A stretch of 24,395 nt of DNA from a virus: positions 1-24,395 of IMG/VR virus record IMGVR_UViG_3300009705_000113. One strand, 5' to 3'. The notes beneath the pieces are model-generated. The model searched no databases. It saw only the letters and a list, made by a program, of their open reading frames with translations, and was not told the origin of the DNA. Position 1 is the first letter of the stretch; every line of letters begins with the position of its first letter. Both the position numbers and the translations under genes were made by a program. Shown in pieces: positions 1 through 7,652 of this stretch.

Positions 1-845
1 AAAATAAACTTCCCTGCGTTGGACGCACCTGCAAACTTATCTGTTAGTTGTTTCTCTATTTGTTGTCTTTCCTCAGCAGTAGGTATTCCGTTATTCATTG
101 ATACAAAATAACTAGGTGCTAAACCATTTGAAATGTTTGCTAAATGAAATTCTGAAACCTGTTGGTCAGTAAGACACCAATTAGTTGCAGCCACATAATC
201 AGGTGTGTGGTAAATATCCATACCTGGACTATAAGTTCCTGTATAAAGTATCTGACTTGGTGCTTGACTTTTTTTATCAAAAGCAGGTACAGGTGTAGGT
301 GTGTTCTGTGGCTTTCTCCAATCACTCCAATCAGGACAAACCCAATACGTGTCCGTTACGCCCATTTCGTTGGGTTTTCCGACACGCAATCTCTCCACAG
401 GAACGTGATATATCTCGGAGATACCTAAACCATCTTGGCTCCAAATTATATTAAGTGCAAAAGAGCCGTGCAATTTTAAGTCAAAAGCTACTTTCTTAAT
501 TAACTCGTGTAAAGTTTCCTTATTATTTATGTTAAGTAAAAACTGATTTAACTCTACTAAATTCTCAGGACTTAAATTTTCTTCTTCTATGTCTAAAATA
601 ATATCCTCTCCTGCAATCATCTCTGCCGTAGCATTTACTATTGCAGCGTGAGTACTAGAATTATAATATAAGTCAATTAAAAACTGAGGGTATAGATTTT
701 CATAACCTCCCTCCCCAAACAATATCCAATCCTGCCCTATGCTTTCGTGAATTTTAGGTGCAGTTGCTTGTGCCAAATGAACGGACATTATTTGACTAGC
801 ATTTGTGTTAAATATATCTTTAGCTTTTACTTTCTTTTTACTCAT
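1..845 (-). CDS. Phage portal protein, N-terminal part (runs off window)
   Basis: An open frame starts at the ATG at 843-845 and runs to the left edge without a stop, giving 281 codons; the C-terminus lies outside the window. Near residue 45-75 it reads FGEGGYENLYPQFL, then STHAAIVNATAEMIAGE. This is the pattern of tailed-phage portal proteins near their N-terminus: a short lead-in, then a helix where chain crossing of the dodecamer begins. Further on, a stretch with HELIKKVAFDLKLHGSFAL and a region rich in W and P (VCPDWSDW) fit the portal family seen in Bacteroidota phages. The portal forms the ring at the capsid vertex through which the terminase pumps DNA. It follows the 65-aa cysteine-rich gene by 4 nt, so it is probably co-transcribed with it. 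Family assignment is by motif memory, not a search. Confidence 0.8.
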   Translation of the reverse strand, partial: MSKKKVKAKDIFNTNASQIMSVHLAQATAPKIHESIGQDWILFGEGGYENLYPQFLIDLYYNSSTHAAIVNATAEMIAGEDIILDIEEENLSPENLVELNQFLLNINNKETLHELIKKVAFDLKLHGSFALNIIWSQDGLGISEIYHVPVERLRVGKPNEMGVTDTYWVCPDWSDWRKPQNTPTPVPAFDKKSQAPSQILYTGTYSPGMDIYHTPDYVAATNWCLTDQQVSEFHLANISNGLAPSYFVSMNNGIPTAEERQQIEKQLTDKFAGASNAGKFI

Positions 846-849
846 AATT

Positions 850-1047
850 TTATCTTTCACATCTACAAGTGGCAGGGTTCCAAGTCCAACCTAATGCACA
901 TTCTATTACTTCTTCACATTGACATTCACAACTATCGGCATTCCAAATTTTTCCCTCCTCACATTCTACTACCTCACATTCATCTTCTACTTTTGCGGTA
1001 TTCTTAATAGTTTGCATAGACTGTTTTAATGAGAGTTGCATAACCAT
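850..1047 (-). CDS. Cysteine-rich 65-aa protein with two CxCxC-type repeats
   Basis: A 65-aa protein with no signal peptide. After about 20 residues of ordinary sequence come two repeats of similar design: ECEEGKIWNADSCECQCEE, then ECALGWTWNPATCRCER. The shared plan is E-C-x2-G-x2-W-N-x3-C-x-C. This spacing resembles the Balbiani-ring-3/VEGF-C silk-type cysteine motif, known mostly from eukaryotes, but so short a match may be convergent. The start codon overlaps the stop of the 102-aa gene (TAATG), and the portal follows 4 nt after its stop, so it sits in a structural-gene operon. A small virion or assembly protein, or a zinc-binding peptide, are possible roles; none is shown. Confidence 0.75.
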   Translation of the reverse strand: MVMQLSLKQSMQTIKNTAKVEDECEVVECEEGKIWNADSCECQCEEVIECALGWTWNPATCRCER

Positions 1048-1355
1048 TATTCAGATAATCTTAAATCTTCCTCTGTATAACACATTGCCATACCTGTCGT
1101 TACTCCGATTGTCTTTATGTTAGTAAAGAGTGTCGTACCTGCTGGACAACTCATTGTTTGGAAAGCAAGTAATGCACCTGCGGTAATTGTCATATTACCT
1201 CCGAAAGCTATACCATTTAAAACTGTATCAATAGGGAAGTATACGCAATAGAAGTCTTGTTCTGTTGAAATGCTTTCTAATGTTTTGATTACGTGAATTT
1301 TTCCTTTCCCCATACTCTCTCTAAGTAGGACGTTGTCATTATCAAATTTACTCAT
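1047..1355 (-). CDS. Small structural-type protein, 102 aa
   Basis: This 102-aa protein has the look of a beta-rich virion protein. A short polar N-terminus is followed by alternating hydrophobic strands (DFYCVYFPIDTVLNGIAFGG, then a Thr/Ala/Gly-rich stretch, then TNIKTIGVTTGMAMCY). Comparable short proteins with a YFP-I-D sequence near the middle occur in structural modules of Bacteroidota phages, where head decoration is one suggested role; that is recollection rather than a search result. Its ATG lies 4 nt downstream of the 218-aa gene, and its stop overlaps the start of the 65-aa gene. I do not assign a definite function. Confidence 0.75.
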   Translation of the reverse strand: MSKFDNDNVLLRESMGKGKIHVIKTLESISTEQDFYCVYFPIDTVLNGIAFGGNMTITAGALLAFQTMSCPAGTTLFTNIKTIGVTTGMAMCYTEEDLRLSE

Positions 1356-1359
1356 ATTT

Positions 1360-2016
1360 TTATGTTTTTATATATATTGTGTTATTACTCTTTTTATTTA
1401 TGTTTTGATTATATGTAACCTCTACTGTACCCCCATCTCCCTCAGTTGCATTATCTGATACTAACATTTTTCCCTCCTCTACTAATACAGGTGGTTGAGC
1501 AGCCGTCTCATCTCTACATTCTTCCTCAGGAGGTACAAGGAACCCTGCACAAGCTATTCCCTCTTTTTGCCTTTCAAGTAAAGTACAATGAGTGCCATTT
1601 TCGTCTAATGGTAAAAAACAACAAGTGCATATATCTAAATCTCCAGGGCTTAGAATTGTAGGAGGGTTATTACCTATACCTTTAAACGAAACTTCATATA
1701 TCCAATAGTACCAATATCCTGATGGTCTTAAATTAACTTTTGAATTTAGACCATAAAGCAACGTGTTATTCGGAGTACCTGCTGCTAACCATTCAAACCA
1801 AACTTTTGTGTGTCTTTCTCCTATCGTCTGAAAATGTGAATGTAAAGGACTAAAATAAGGGTAAGCGTAAACAACTTCATTAGTCATATCGTTTTTGAAC
1901 TTGAAAAGAAACCTAATAGAAGATTTAGGAGTTCCTGTTTCAACCCTTTTTTCCTCTGTCGTTACCCAAAAAGGAAACTTAGTACCTGCTACTGATTGTT
2001 CAGTCGTGTGTATCAT
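1360..2016 (-). CDS. Conserved-looking structural protein, 218 aa, with Cys cluster
   Basis: The N-terminal 130 residues are aromatic-rich and look like beta strands (for example SSIRFLFKFKNDMTNEVVYA and GYWYYWIYEVSFKG). They are followed at about 130-170 by a cysteine cluster: CTCC, a further C about 15 residues on, CAGF and EEEC. The C-terminus is Asn/Thr-rich. Neighbours are head genes (portal and capsid), so a head, neck or adaptor role is likely, but I do not recognise the family firmly. The start at 2016 is preceded by the conserved leader motif described separately. This is the first larger gene after the terminator that follows the tail-tube candidate, so it may head its own expression unit. 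The cysteines may bind a metal. Confidence 0.75.
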   Translation of the reverse strand: MIHTTEQSVAGTKFPFWVTTEEKRVETGTPKSSIRFLFKFKNDMTNEVVYAYPYFSPLHSHFQTIGERHTKVWFEWLAAGTPNNTLLYGLNSKVNLRPSGYWYYWIYEVSFKGIGNNPPTILSPGDLDICTCCFLPLDENGTHCTLLERQKEGIACAGFLVPPEEECRDETAAQPPVLVEEGKMLVSDNATEGDGGTVEVTYNQNINKKSNNTIYIKT

Positions 2017-2019
2017 AAG

Positions 2020-2030
2020 TAGTAATGGGT
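2020..2030 (-). promoter_or_regulatory. Leader motif ACCCATTACTA, copy D
   Basis: Read on the minus strand this is ACCCATTACTA, 3 nt before the ATG at 2016. The same word occurs before the starts at 15756 and 23640, and a variant occurs before 5001. It lies in the short gap after the 53-aa gene, downstream of the terminator. It could be a translation-initiation element, a promoter element or an operator. Confidence 0.55.
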
Positions 2031-2046
2031 AATAAAACTAAATATG

Positions 2047-2208
2047 CTACTTTTCTTTTGACTTTTTAACTTCTTGTTGAAAAAGATAGCCGTACCCTAC
2101 TGACGCAAGATATTTTTTCTCATTCTCTTTAAGTGTATCAAATTCATATCTATTACCTCCATAATGAATTGATGAACCTTTATACTCGTCTTTTAATTTT
2201 AGTGCCAT
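2047..2208 (-). CDS. Small hypothetical protein, 53 aa
   Basis: An ATG at 2208 opens a 53-codon frame ending in TAG at 2047, filling what would otherwise be an empty stretch. The protein begins MALKLKDEYKGSSIHYGG, has YEFDTLKENEKKYLASVGYG in the middle and ends in a Lys-rich tail. Small proteins of this form (KLKDEYKGS, then a Lys-Glu helix, then Y-F) occur next to capsid and tail-tube genes in Bacteroidota phages, which supports it being real. The leader is A/T-rich and follows the terminator directly, so expression needs read-through or a nearby promoter. Function unknown; a small capsid-associated protein is a guess. Confidence 0.7.
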   Translation of the reverse strand: MALKLKDEYKGSSIHYGGNRYEFDTLKENEKKYLASVGYGYLFQQEVKKSKEK

Positions 2209-2224
2209 ATTATATTTTTAGGTT

Positions 2225-2255
2225 AAAAGAAAAGGGGTGGCATAACGCACACCCC
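2225..2255 (-). terminator. Intrinsic terminator after the tail-tube gene
   Basis: On the minus strand GGGGTG pairs with CACCCC across a 10-nt loop (arms 2250-2255 and 2234-2239), and is followed at once by TTTTCTTTT. It lies about 30 nt downstream of the stop at 2286, the expected place for a Rho-independent terminator closing the capsid/tail-tube unit. Confidence 0.85.
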
Positions 2256-2285
2256 CTATTCTTACAAAACAAAACAATCCTTATT

Positions 2286-2849
2286 TTACAGTTGTCCGAA
2301 CGCTCCTGGAGTAACAGTAATCGCTTCAGAGGCAACAGTTGCATCTCCATAATATGAAGGGTCTTGCTCCATACCTTTGAAAGTAAGTTCAAGTCCTGTA
2401 AAATCTCCAAATGCCGTTCCTGATTGATTATTACTACTCTCTAACATCATACCATTGTTATATCCACATAGTACCCATTCGTTCTTAGTACCATTATTGA
2501 TATTCATTTCTGCTATGATAATTAGCCGTGCTTGTCCTAACTCGATTAATTCATTCCTTAGCTCTTTACAATGTTTATGTAGTTTCAAAGTAATAGTTGG
2601 CTCGTAAAAAATCGTGCCGTTACTTCTACTTTGTGCTACTGTTTCTGAGAATGAAGCGTTACCCATAGGCATATCGTATTCAAACAACGCTCCTCCCGTT
2701 GAGCCCAAAGCAGTAACCTCTCCACCTGATACTGTTACTGCGGTTTTAATCTCATTAAGTCCATCAAAGTTTCCTATATAGATTTTGTTTATTCCTCCGA
2801 CATTATCTCGGCACCCTAAAGCAAAACCTCGTGTTAAATTACAAGCCAT
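2286..2849 (-). CDS. Probable major tail tube (or related major structural) protein
   Basis: A 187-aa protein that starts MACNLTRGFALGCRDNVGGI and continues with KIYIGNFDGLNEI. It has a Gly/Thr-rich beta core, a SFSETVAQSRSNGTIFYEP segment and a DFTGLELTFKGMEQDP segment near residue 150-165. This layout (IYI-xNFD, then a strand with NGT and FYE, then a D-x-x-G-x-x-LTF-x-G-x-E ending) is what I associate with tail-tube-like proteins of Bacteroidota phages, which stack as hexameric rings around the tape measure. It follows the capsid gene by 33 nt and is closed by an intrinsic terminator, consistent with a highly expressed structural unit. A head-completion role is the alternative. Confidence 0.65.
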   Translation of the reverse strand: MACNLTRGFALGCRDNVGGINKIYIGNFDGLNEIKTAVTVSGGEVTALGSTGGALFEYDMPMGNASFSETVAQSRSNGTIFYEPTITLKLHKHCKELRNELIELGQARLIIIAEMNINNGTKNEWVLCGYNNGMMLESSNNQSGTAFGDFTGLELTFKGMEQDPSYYGDATVASEAITVTPGAFGQL

Positions 2850-2882
2850 ATTTTTATTCTTTTATTAAGTTAATTACTAGTC

Positions 2883-3800
2883 CTATTGATAGATAACGCA
2901 ATCTGATACAATTCCTGTTTGCGTACCTGCACTAAACTTAACAACTAATCTTAAATTATCTGAGCCATCTAATTCAGACATATCTAAAATTTTGATTTGC
3001 GTTTGGTCTGATACTAAATCTGTACCAAAGTATAATTGTTTAGGTTGTGCAATAACATAACTGTCATCTAACATTCCTGGACATACTACAATTTTAACAC
3101 CCTCAAAGAATGCAGTGTATTCTCCATCAGTATTCATAGACCCCATTCCAAACCAAGAAGTACCATTTGTAGATTGTGATTGAACATATAATCTAAACGT
3201 CTTAGTGTTCATATATATACATAAGTCCTCTTGTCCGTAAACTGCACCTGGTACTAAATCAACTCCTAATCTTAATTGAGTGATAATGTTTGCAGCAGTC
3301 AAAGCACCTGTACCTGCGTTCAATACACCTGCTGCCGAAGTTAATGTTCCAACTGCAGCGTCTTGGAAACCATTCCATTGACCTGTCGTTGCAGTATTCC
3401 CTTGCCAAACGTTTGTTTCAACGTGTGCTGCAATTACTTCTCCAACTCTACTCATTAAGTATGTGTTGAAATCTGAGCCGAACCCATTATTCCAAGCACC
3501 AGAACTTAACTGTTGAGCCTGCCAATCTGATAACATTGTAGTTTTACAAAACTGAGTATTGATTTGAAATAACTCAGGAGTTAAATGTTTCTCATCTGTT
3601 GAGAACCCACCTGCGTTGAAAAAATCACAATTTTGGTCTACGATAAGACCTGTTTCAGTTACAGTATTGATAACCTTTTTATGCTTAATGTTTTCAATTA
3701 CTGTTAAAAAATCTAAACTCTTACTAGCGTGGAGTGCAGCCCCTATGTATACCCCTGCGTGTTCTCCTGCGTAAGTTGTGTTGTTAATAGTTAATGCCAT
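2883..3800 (-). CDS. Major capsid protein
   Basis: A 305-aa protein preceded by scaffold and prohead-protease genes, the classical position of an HK97-fold capsid protein. Features that fit are an N-terminal arm, a VINTVTETGLIVDQNCDFF segment, the QFCKTTMLSDWQAQQ helix, and a P-domain-like helix (YLMSRVGEVIAAHVETNVWQG). A late stretch follows with ILDMSELDGSDNLRLVVKFS and a terminal T-G-x-V-S-D-x-V-I-Y. The C-terminal ending is typical of capsid proteins of Bacteroidota phages. Processing by the XkdF-like protease would be expected for the scaffold and perhaps for the capsid N-terminus. The start is preceded by a run of ten A, consistent with strong initiation without a Shine-Dalgarno sequence. 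Confidence 0.85.
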   Translation of the reverse strand: MALTINNTTYAGEHAGVYIGAALHASKSLDFLTVIENIKHKKVINTVTETGLIVDQNCDFFNAGGFSTDEKHLTPELFQINTQFCKTTMLSDWQAQQLSSGAWNNGFGSDFNTYLMSRVGEVIAAHVETNVWQGNTATTGQWNGFQDAAVGTLTSAAGVLNAGTGALTAANIITQLRLGVDLVPGAVYGQEDLCIYMNTKTFRLYVQSQSTNGTSWFGMGSMNTDGEYTAFFEGVKIVVCPGMLDDSYVIAQPKQLYFGTDLVSDQTQIKILDMSELDGSDNLRLVVKFSAGTQTGIVSDCVIYQ

Positions 3801-3829
3801 TTTCTTTTTTTTTTATTTTAAAATTATTA
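3801..3829 (-). promoter_or_regulatory. A-rich leader of the major capsid gene
   Basis: The whole 29-nt gap before the capsid ATG is A/T-only apart from a single G. It contains a run of ten A (3805-3814), then GAAA directly before ATG. No Shine-Dalgarno word is present. A-rich leaders without Shine-Dalgarno are the known efficient initiation context in Bacteroidota, so this decides the capsid start and hints at the host. Confidence 0.6.
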
Positions 3830-4582
3830 TTATTTTATCTGTCCCATCATATATTGAATACGCTCCGTAGTAGATAGTCCTTGAAATTCTTTTTTATTTA
3901 ATTTCTTAACTGCTCCTGCATTACCAAACTTCCTAGTATTTACAGGTTTTCCACTTGGGCGTTTACCGAACTTCTTAACCTTTCTTTTTAAGTAAGCATT
4001 TTCTTTAGACATTTTAGAAAGCTTTTTATCCTTAGCTTTTACTGACTTTCTAATCATTGATAGGATAGCTTTCATTTCTTCTCCCTCAGCTACTTCTCCT
4101 CCAACCTCAGCAATCACTTCTTCTGCTTTCTCTTGTAAAACCCCTACTGCAATTTCTGCTGCTGCCGAAGCAACCTCTGGTGTAACTTCATCTCCTGTTG
4201 CCTCATCTATTGCTGCTGCAATTTCTTCAACTGCCTCCTCAACTGTTGCTACAACTTCTTCAACTACTTCCTCAGGTGCTACTGCCTCTGCTCCATCTTC
4301 TTCTGCCTCTACTTCTTCCGTTTCTTCGGTTTCTTCCGAGTATATTTCTGCCACGATACCATCTTCCTCTACGGAAAACCCTACACCGTCCTCAGTTTCA
4401 TATTCCCCAACTGGTAAGGGCATTGTAGTTCCGTCCTCCGCTAAGATAGATATATCTCCACCTGCAACTAAGTCTTCACCTGTTGAAACGATAATCGTTC
4501 CGTCTGTGAGTTTTGCTTGGAATTGAAGTTTTATTTCATCTTCTATTCCTAATGCAATCCTGATTTGTTTTTTCAAATTCAT
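3830..4582 (-). CDS. Prohead scaffolding protein
   Basis: A 250-aa acidic protein. Residues 1-85 form a compact domain with AKLTDGTIIVSTGEDLVAGG, then MPLPVGEYETEDG and VEEDGIVAEI, a pattern I know from scaffold-type proteins of Bacteroidota phages. Residues about 85-170 are low-complexity Glu/Ala/Val repeats predicted to be helical. Residues 170-200 are a Lys-rich coiled coil (KSVKAKDKKLSKMSKENAYL), and the C-terminus is basic, as expected for the capsid-binding end of a scaffold. It lies just before the capsid gene and after the XkdF-like protease, whose probable substrate it is. The Glu-rich stretch produces long shadow frames on the plus strand. Confidence 0.8.
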   Translation of the reverse strand: MNLKKQIRIALGIEDEIKLQFQAKLTDGTIIVSTGEDLVAGGDISILAEDGTTMPLPVGEYETEDGVGFSVEEDGIVAEIYSEETEETEEVEAEEDGAEAVAPEEVVEEVVATVEEAVEEIAAAIDEATGDEVTPEVASAAAEIAVGVLQEKAEEVIAEVGGEVAEGEEMKAILSMIRKSVKAKDKKLSKMSKENAYLKRKVKKFGKRPSGKPVNTRKFGNAGAVKKLNKKEFQGLSTTERIQYMMGQIK

Positions 4583-4605
4583 TTTCTTACAATTTTTGTT
4601 TATTA

Positions 4606-5001
4606 TTAAATTAGTTTATAGTCCTTTAAGAATTGCTCTGCACTACCCATTGCAGCATCTGCCTCATCTATTTTTTCTCTCATTATTGTGTACTCTGCAC
4701 TACCCCATATATCTACTCCAAGCCCCTCCAACTCATTACCAATATTATTCCACATTCTCTCGGCTTGTATTGTTAATTCTTCCAATTGCACATAAGGGTC
4801 TGCTATTTCTAGAAGTAAGGAGTATACTTGACTATCAATCTCCATTCTTTTACTTTCTCCTATCTGGGAAGTCAATTCTCCTATTTCCATAGTGATACTC
4901 TCTAAATCAGCAAAACTCTCTAACTTAATTTTCTTATGCTTTAGAGTATATGCTTTCTTCCGTAATTTTATCTGCTCGTTTATATCAATTCCTTTCGCCA
5001 T
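4606..5001 (-). CDS. Hypothetical helical protein between protease and scaffold, 131 aa
   Basis: A 131-aa, mostly helical, charged protein (for example IKLRKKAYTLKHKKIKLE, then ADLESITMEIGELTSQIGES, then QLEELTIQAERMWNNIG). It has no cysteines and no membrane segment. It sits between the prohead protease and the scaffold, so a head-assembly role such as a core protein is a reasonable inference, but I do not recognise the family. The start at 5001 is supported by the conserved leader motif copy 3 nt upstream. Confidence 0.7.
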   Translation of the reverse strand: MAKGIDINEQIKLRKKAYTLKHKKIKLESFADLESITMEIGELTSQIGESKRMEIDSQVYSLLLEIADPYVQLEELTIQAERMWNNIGNELEGLGVDIWGSAEYTIMREKIDEADAAMGSAEQFLKDYKLI

Positions 5002-5004
5002 AGT

Positions 5005-5014
5005 TAGTAGTGGT
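5005..5014 (-). promoter_or_regulatory. Leader motif variant ACCACTACTA, copy C
   Basis: Reads ACCACTACTA on the minus strand, then ACT and the ATG at 5001. This is the divergent copy of the ACCCATTACTA motif with the same 3-nt spacing as copies B and D. It opens the head-gene block after the protease gene. Confidence 0.45.
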
Positions 5015-5042
5015 ATTAAATTAGTTATATTTTGATTTCAAT

Positions 5043-5666
5043 TTACTTTTCGTTTATCACATCTAAAAGATTTTTCAGCAGAACCTCGTTTGTAGGGACT
5101 TTTGTACTCATTTTCTCCATTCTATCTACAAACACTCCCTCAATGCTTAAACCCTTTACACCCTTACCTAATTTTATCTCGTCCCAAATTTCATCATTGT
5201 CTATTTTCATTGATACGAACCAAGTGCCTATTGGTAAATCATAACCATAGTGATTAGACTTATCCTCGTCTGAAACTTTAACCCAACTTTCTACTGTTGT
5301 TACTCCCTCTAACTTTGTTTCGTGTTCATAGGTTGCTTTATGGTGGTTATTATGTTGTAAATATAACTCACTTGCTTTTTTAACTGTATCTCCTGAGAAA
5401 TATACATAATAATCTGTATCGGTATCAGCGTCATACCTATAAATCTGCTTATAAGGTATAAGTGCAGGGCTAATTAAGGTTCTCTTTTCCTCATCTGCTT
5501 TTGCAAACGTCATATTAAACCCTTTTTTCTTAAAGTAAACAAAGTCCTGCTCTATTGCAGGGGACGTTACTAAACTGATTGCGTCTATTGCTAACTCTTG
5601 GTATTCATCATCTATCAATAACTCTACGATAGGTGTATTTTTCTTTTTTCTTTTTTTATACGGCAT
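5043..5666 (-). CDS. Prohead serine protease, XkdF-like
   Basis: A 207-aa protein. After a basic start (MPYKKRKKKN), residues about 15-50 read ELLIDDEYQELAIDAISLV, then SPAIEQDFVYF, the hallmark opening of the XkdF-like phage protease family (related to the S78 prohead proteases). A His-rich stretch (HNNHHKATYEHE) and the late KGLSIEG segment with S174 match the expected catalytic His and Ser regions. It would cleave the scaffold during capsid maturation inside the prohead. Its position just before the scaffold and capsid genes supports this. The catalytic residue assignment is by motif only. Confidence 0.82.
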   Translation of the reverse strand: MPYKKRKKKNTPIVELLIDDEYQELAIDAISLVTSPAIEQDFVYFKKKGFNMTFAKADEEKRTLISPALIPYKQIYRYDADTDTDYYVYFSGDTVKKASELYLQHNNHHKATYEHETKLEGVTTVESWVKVSDEDKSNHYGYDLPIGTWFVSMKIDNDEIWDEIKLGKGVKGLSIEGVFVDRMEKMSTKVPTNEVLLKNLLDVINEK

Positions 5667-5686
5667 ATCTTTAATTTTTTTAATTA

Positions 5687-7651
5687 TTACATTGTTGCTC
5701 TATCTCTAATATCTCCCATTTGCTTTTGACTATCCGTCATATCATCTGTTATAACGTATGCTCTTACAGGTTCGTCCTCATCTTCCTTAATACTTCCTGA
5801 GAAATCTAGTGTATCTAGCCCTGATACCATAGGTGTTGCCTCCTCTTTCGGTGCCATATCTGAACCCCCACTATCTGAACTACCCTTATCAGTAGAAGTG
5901 ATAGATTTAACGGCTGCAAGTCCAGAAATTAAACTGATACCTGCCTCAATATATCCGTGGGGTGCACCTTTCTTTATACCTGCCGAAACCCCTAAGTAAG
6001 TGTTAATAAGTGCCTCTGCTATTGCGAACTCTTTTGCCTCTCCAAACAACCCTCCCATTGCACCTGCTAAATCTCCATAAAGTCCTAGTGTTGCACGTTT
6101 AGTATCTTCTCGTGCTATCTTATCATTCTTCGCTTGTTTCTTTTTTCCTTTATCCTCAGTCTTTTTTAACTTTCCTTGTAGTTTGGCTTTCTTTATTTCA
6201 AATGCCTCCTCTATTGCGTATAATGCTTGTTTCTGCATTTCAGTATCTTCTATTTCATACGCCCTACGTTCTTGGTCTGCTAACCAAAATTGTAATTTCA
6301 TTTCCTCAATCGCCCTCATATCCTCCTGCTCTCTTAATAACTTCTCCATAGCACTCTCTCCCTCCACCGCATCTCTTTCTAAACTTGCAAGTAATGCGTC
6401 CCTTTCAATGTCCTCTATTTCTCCATACATATCGTTGGCAATATCCTCCATCATTTTTGCCTGGTTCTGTCCCCAAGCCATAGCGTCATCATCTATCTTT
6501 TGCTTTGTTGCTGCACGTTTATCGGCTGCCTTTTCATCAATAGAATTTATATTTAACTGAAACCCTGCTCTTTGATTTTGAAGCTTTAGTAAAGCACTCT
6601 CACTTTCAGCAATCAATGCGTCTCCCTCTGCTCCAACTTCACTAGCGTCAAAAAAGAATGTTGCAATGCTATCACTTGCATACTCTATATCGCTCAATCC
6701 TGGAATTAAATTATAAGCATAAATCAATGCGTCAATAGGTGCCGTTAAGAACTTTAACATACCTGCTAGTATTCTTTGATTTCTTTCTGCGGCAGCAACC
6801 TGTGAGTCTTTCATAGATTTCTGTCTTGTTATCTCTATCTCTGAAGCCATAATTGCTGCATCAATATCTTTCATTTTGATTAGCAAGATTTCTCTCTGTG
6901 ACTTGCCTTGTAATTTTAAGATATTCTCGGTATCACTTGTTGTCTGCATTTGAGCAAGTGCAGCCTCTTTATTCTTTGTGGCTAATGTAAGTTGTCCTTG
7001 CATTTCTGAACTTACTCCACTTACCGCACCTTTAATATCGTCCCAATATGCAGCGACTGCTCCCAACGCAATAAGTATTAGCCCTATACCTGTTGAGGCA
7101 ATAGCAATTTTTAATAACTTAAACCCTGTTGATGTGGTGTTTGCAGCAATACCCATCACTCCTAATGTAGCCGTTGTAATTCCATTAGCAACAGCACTTG
7201 CTTTCGTTACAACCAATGCTGCTTTCTCAGAAAGTGTACGTGATAATTGTGCAGCCTGCACCCTATATTCTGCTAATTCTCTTATACCTAAAACCAACGC
7301 AATAGAACCCTGTACTTGCTTCATCATTCTACCCATTTTCTCACTCTCTCCTCCAAATAAAGCTAGAGCTCCTGTCGCAGTTGCAAAAGAACCTGCTACC
7401 ATTTTACCCATAGTTGCAAATGCTTTCCCTGTGGACATAGGTGCTAGGTCTTTTAACTTTTTGTTAAGTTTTTGTGCCTCTACCTCTGCCGTTGCTATGT
7501 TCTCGGCTAAGGTGTTAAATGCCTCACTCCCAATTTCTAAATTTTCTAACTCTTTCTTACTATCTGAAATAAAAGTTTTAAGGTCTTTCATTGACTTAAT
7601 AGCCTTATCGCTACCAGTCAATTCTATATTCATTCTTATATCTTTAGCCAT
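5687..7651 (-). CDS. Tail tape-measure protein
   Basis: A 654-aa protein. The N-terminal ~65 residues form charged helices (SDKAIKSMKDLKTFISDSKK), followed by a Gly/Ala-rich region and a hydrophobic segment with GIGLILIALGAVAAYW at roughly 185-205. Residues about 395-510 form a long coiled coil (IERDALLASLERDAVEGES, then EMKLQFWLADQERRAYEIED) ending in a Lys-rich stretch. A terminal AEALINTYLGVSAGIKK and ISLISGLAAVKSITST motif is typical of tape measures. The protein sets tail length: at about 0.15 nm per residue it predicts a tail near 100 nm. It starts 2 nt after the previous stop. Shorter than many tape measures, but complete. Confidence 0.88.
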   Translation of the reverse strand: MAKDIRMNIELTGSDKAIKSMKDLKTFISDSKKELENLEIGSEAFNTLAENIATAEVEAQKLNKKLKDLAPMSTGKAFATMGKMVAGSFATATGALALFGGESEKMGRMMKQVQGSIALVLGIRELAEYRVQAAQLSRTLSEKAALVVTKASAVANGITTATLGVMGIAANTTSTGFKLLKIAIASTGIGLILIALGAVAAYWDDIKGAVSGVSSEMQGQLTLATKNKEAALAQMQTTSDTENILKLQGKSQREILLIKMKDIDAAIMASEIEITRQKSMKDSQVAAAERNQRILAGMLKFLTAPIDALIYAYNLIPGLSDIEYASDSIATFFFDASEVGAEGDALIAESESALLKLQNQRAGFQLNINSIDEKAADKRAATKQKIDDDAMAWGQNQAKMMEDIANDMYGEIEDIERDALLASLERDAVEGESAMEKLLREQEDMRAIEEMKLQFWLADQERRAYEIEDTEMQKQALYAIEEAFEIKKAKLQGKLKKTEDKGKKKQAKNDKIAREDTKRATLGLYGDLAGAMGGLFGEAKEFAIAEALINTYLGVSAGIKKGAPHGYIEAGISLISGLAAVKSITSTDKGSSDSGGSDMAPKEEATPMVSGLDTLDFSGSIKEDEDEPVRAYVITDDMTDSQKQMGDIRDRATM

Positions 7652-7652
7652 A

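Noticed and set aside
162-428. Plus-strand frame opposite the portal gene
   Set aside because: Antisense to a recognisable portal sequence; Cys/Ile-rich composition without a domain.
4198-4892. Plus-strand frames rich in Leu/Pro/His opposite the scaffold and 131-aa genes
   Set aside because: They come from the Glu/Ala codon repeats of the scaffold gene read on the other strand; no plausible protein.
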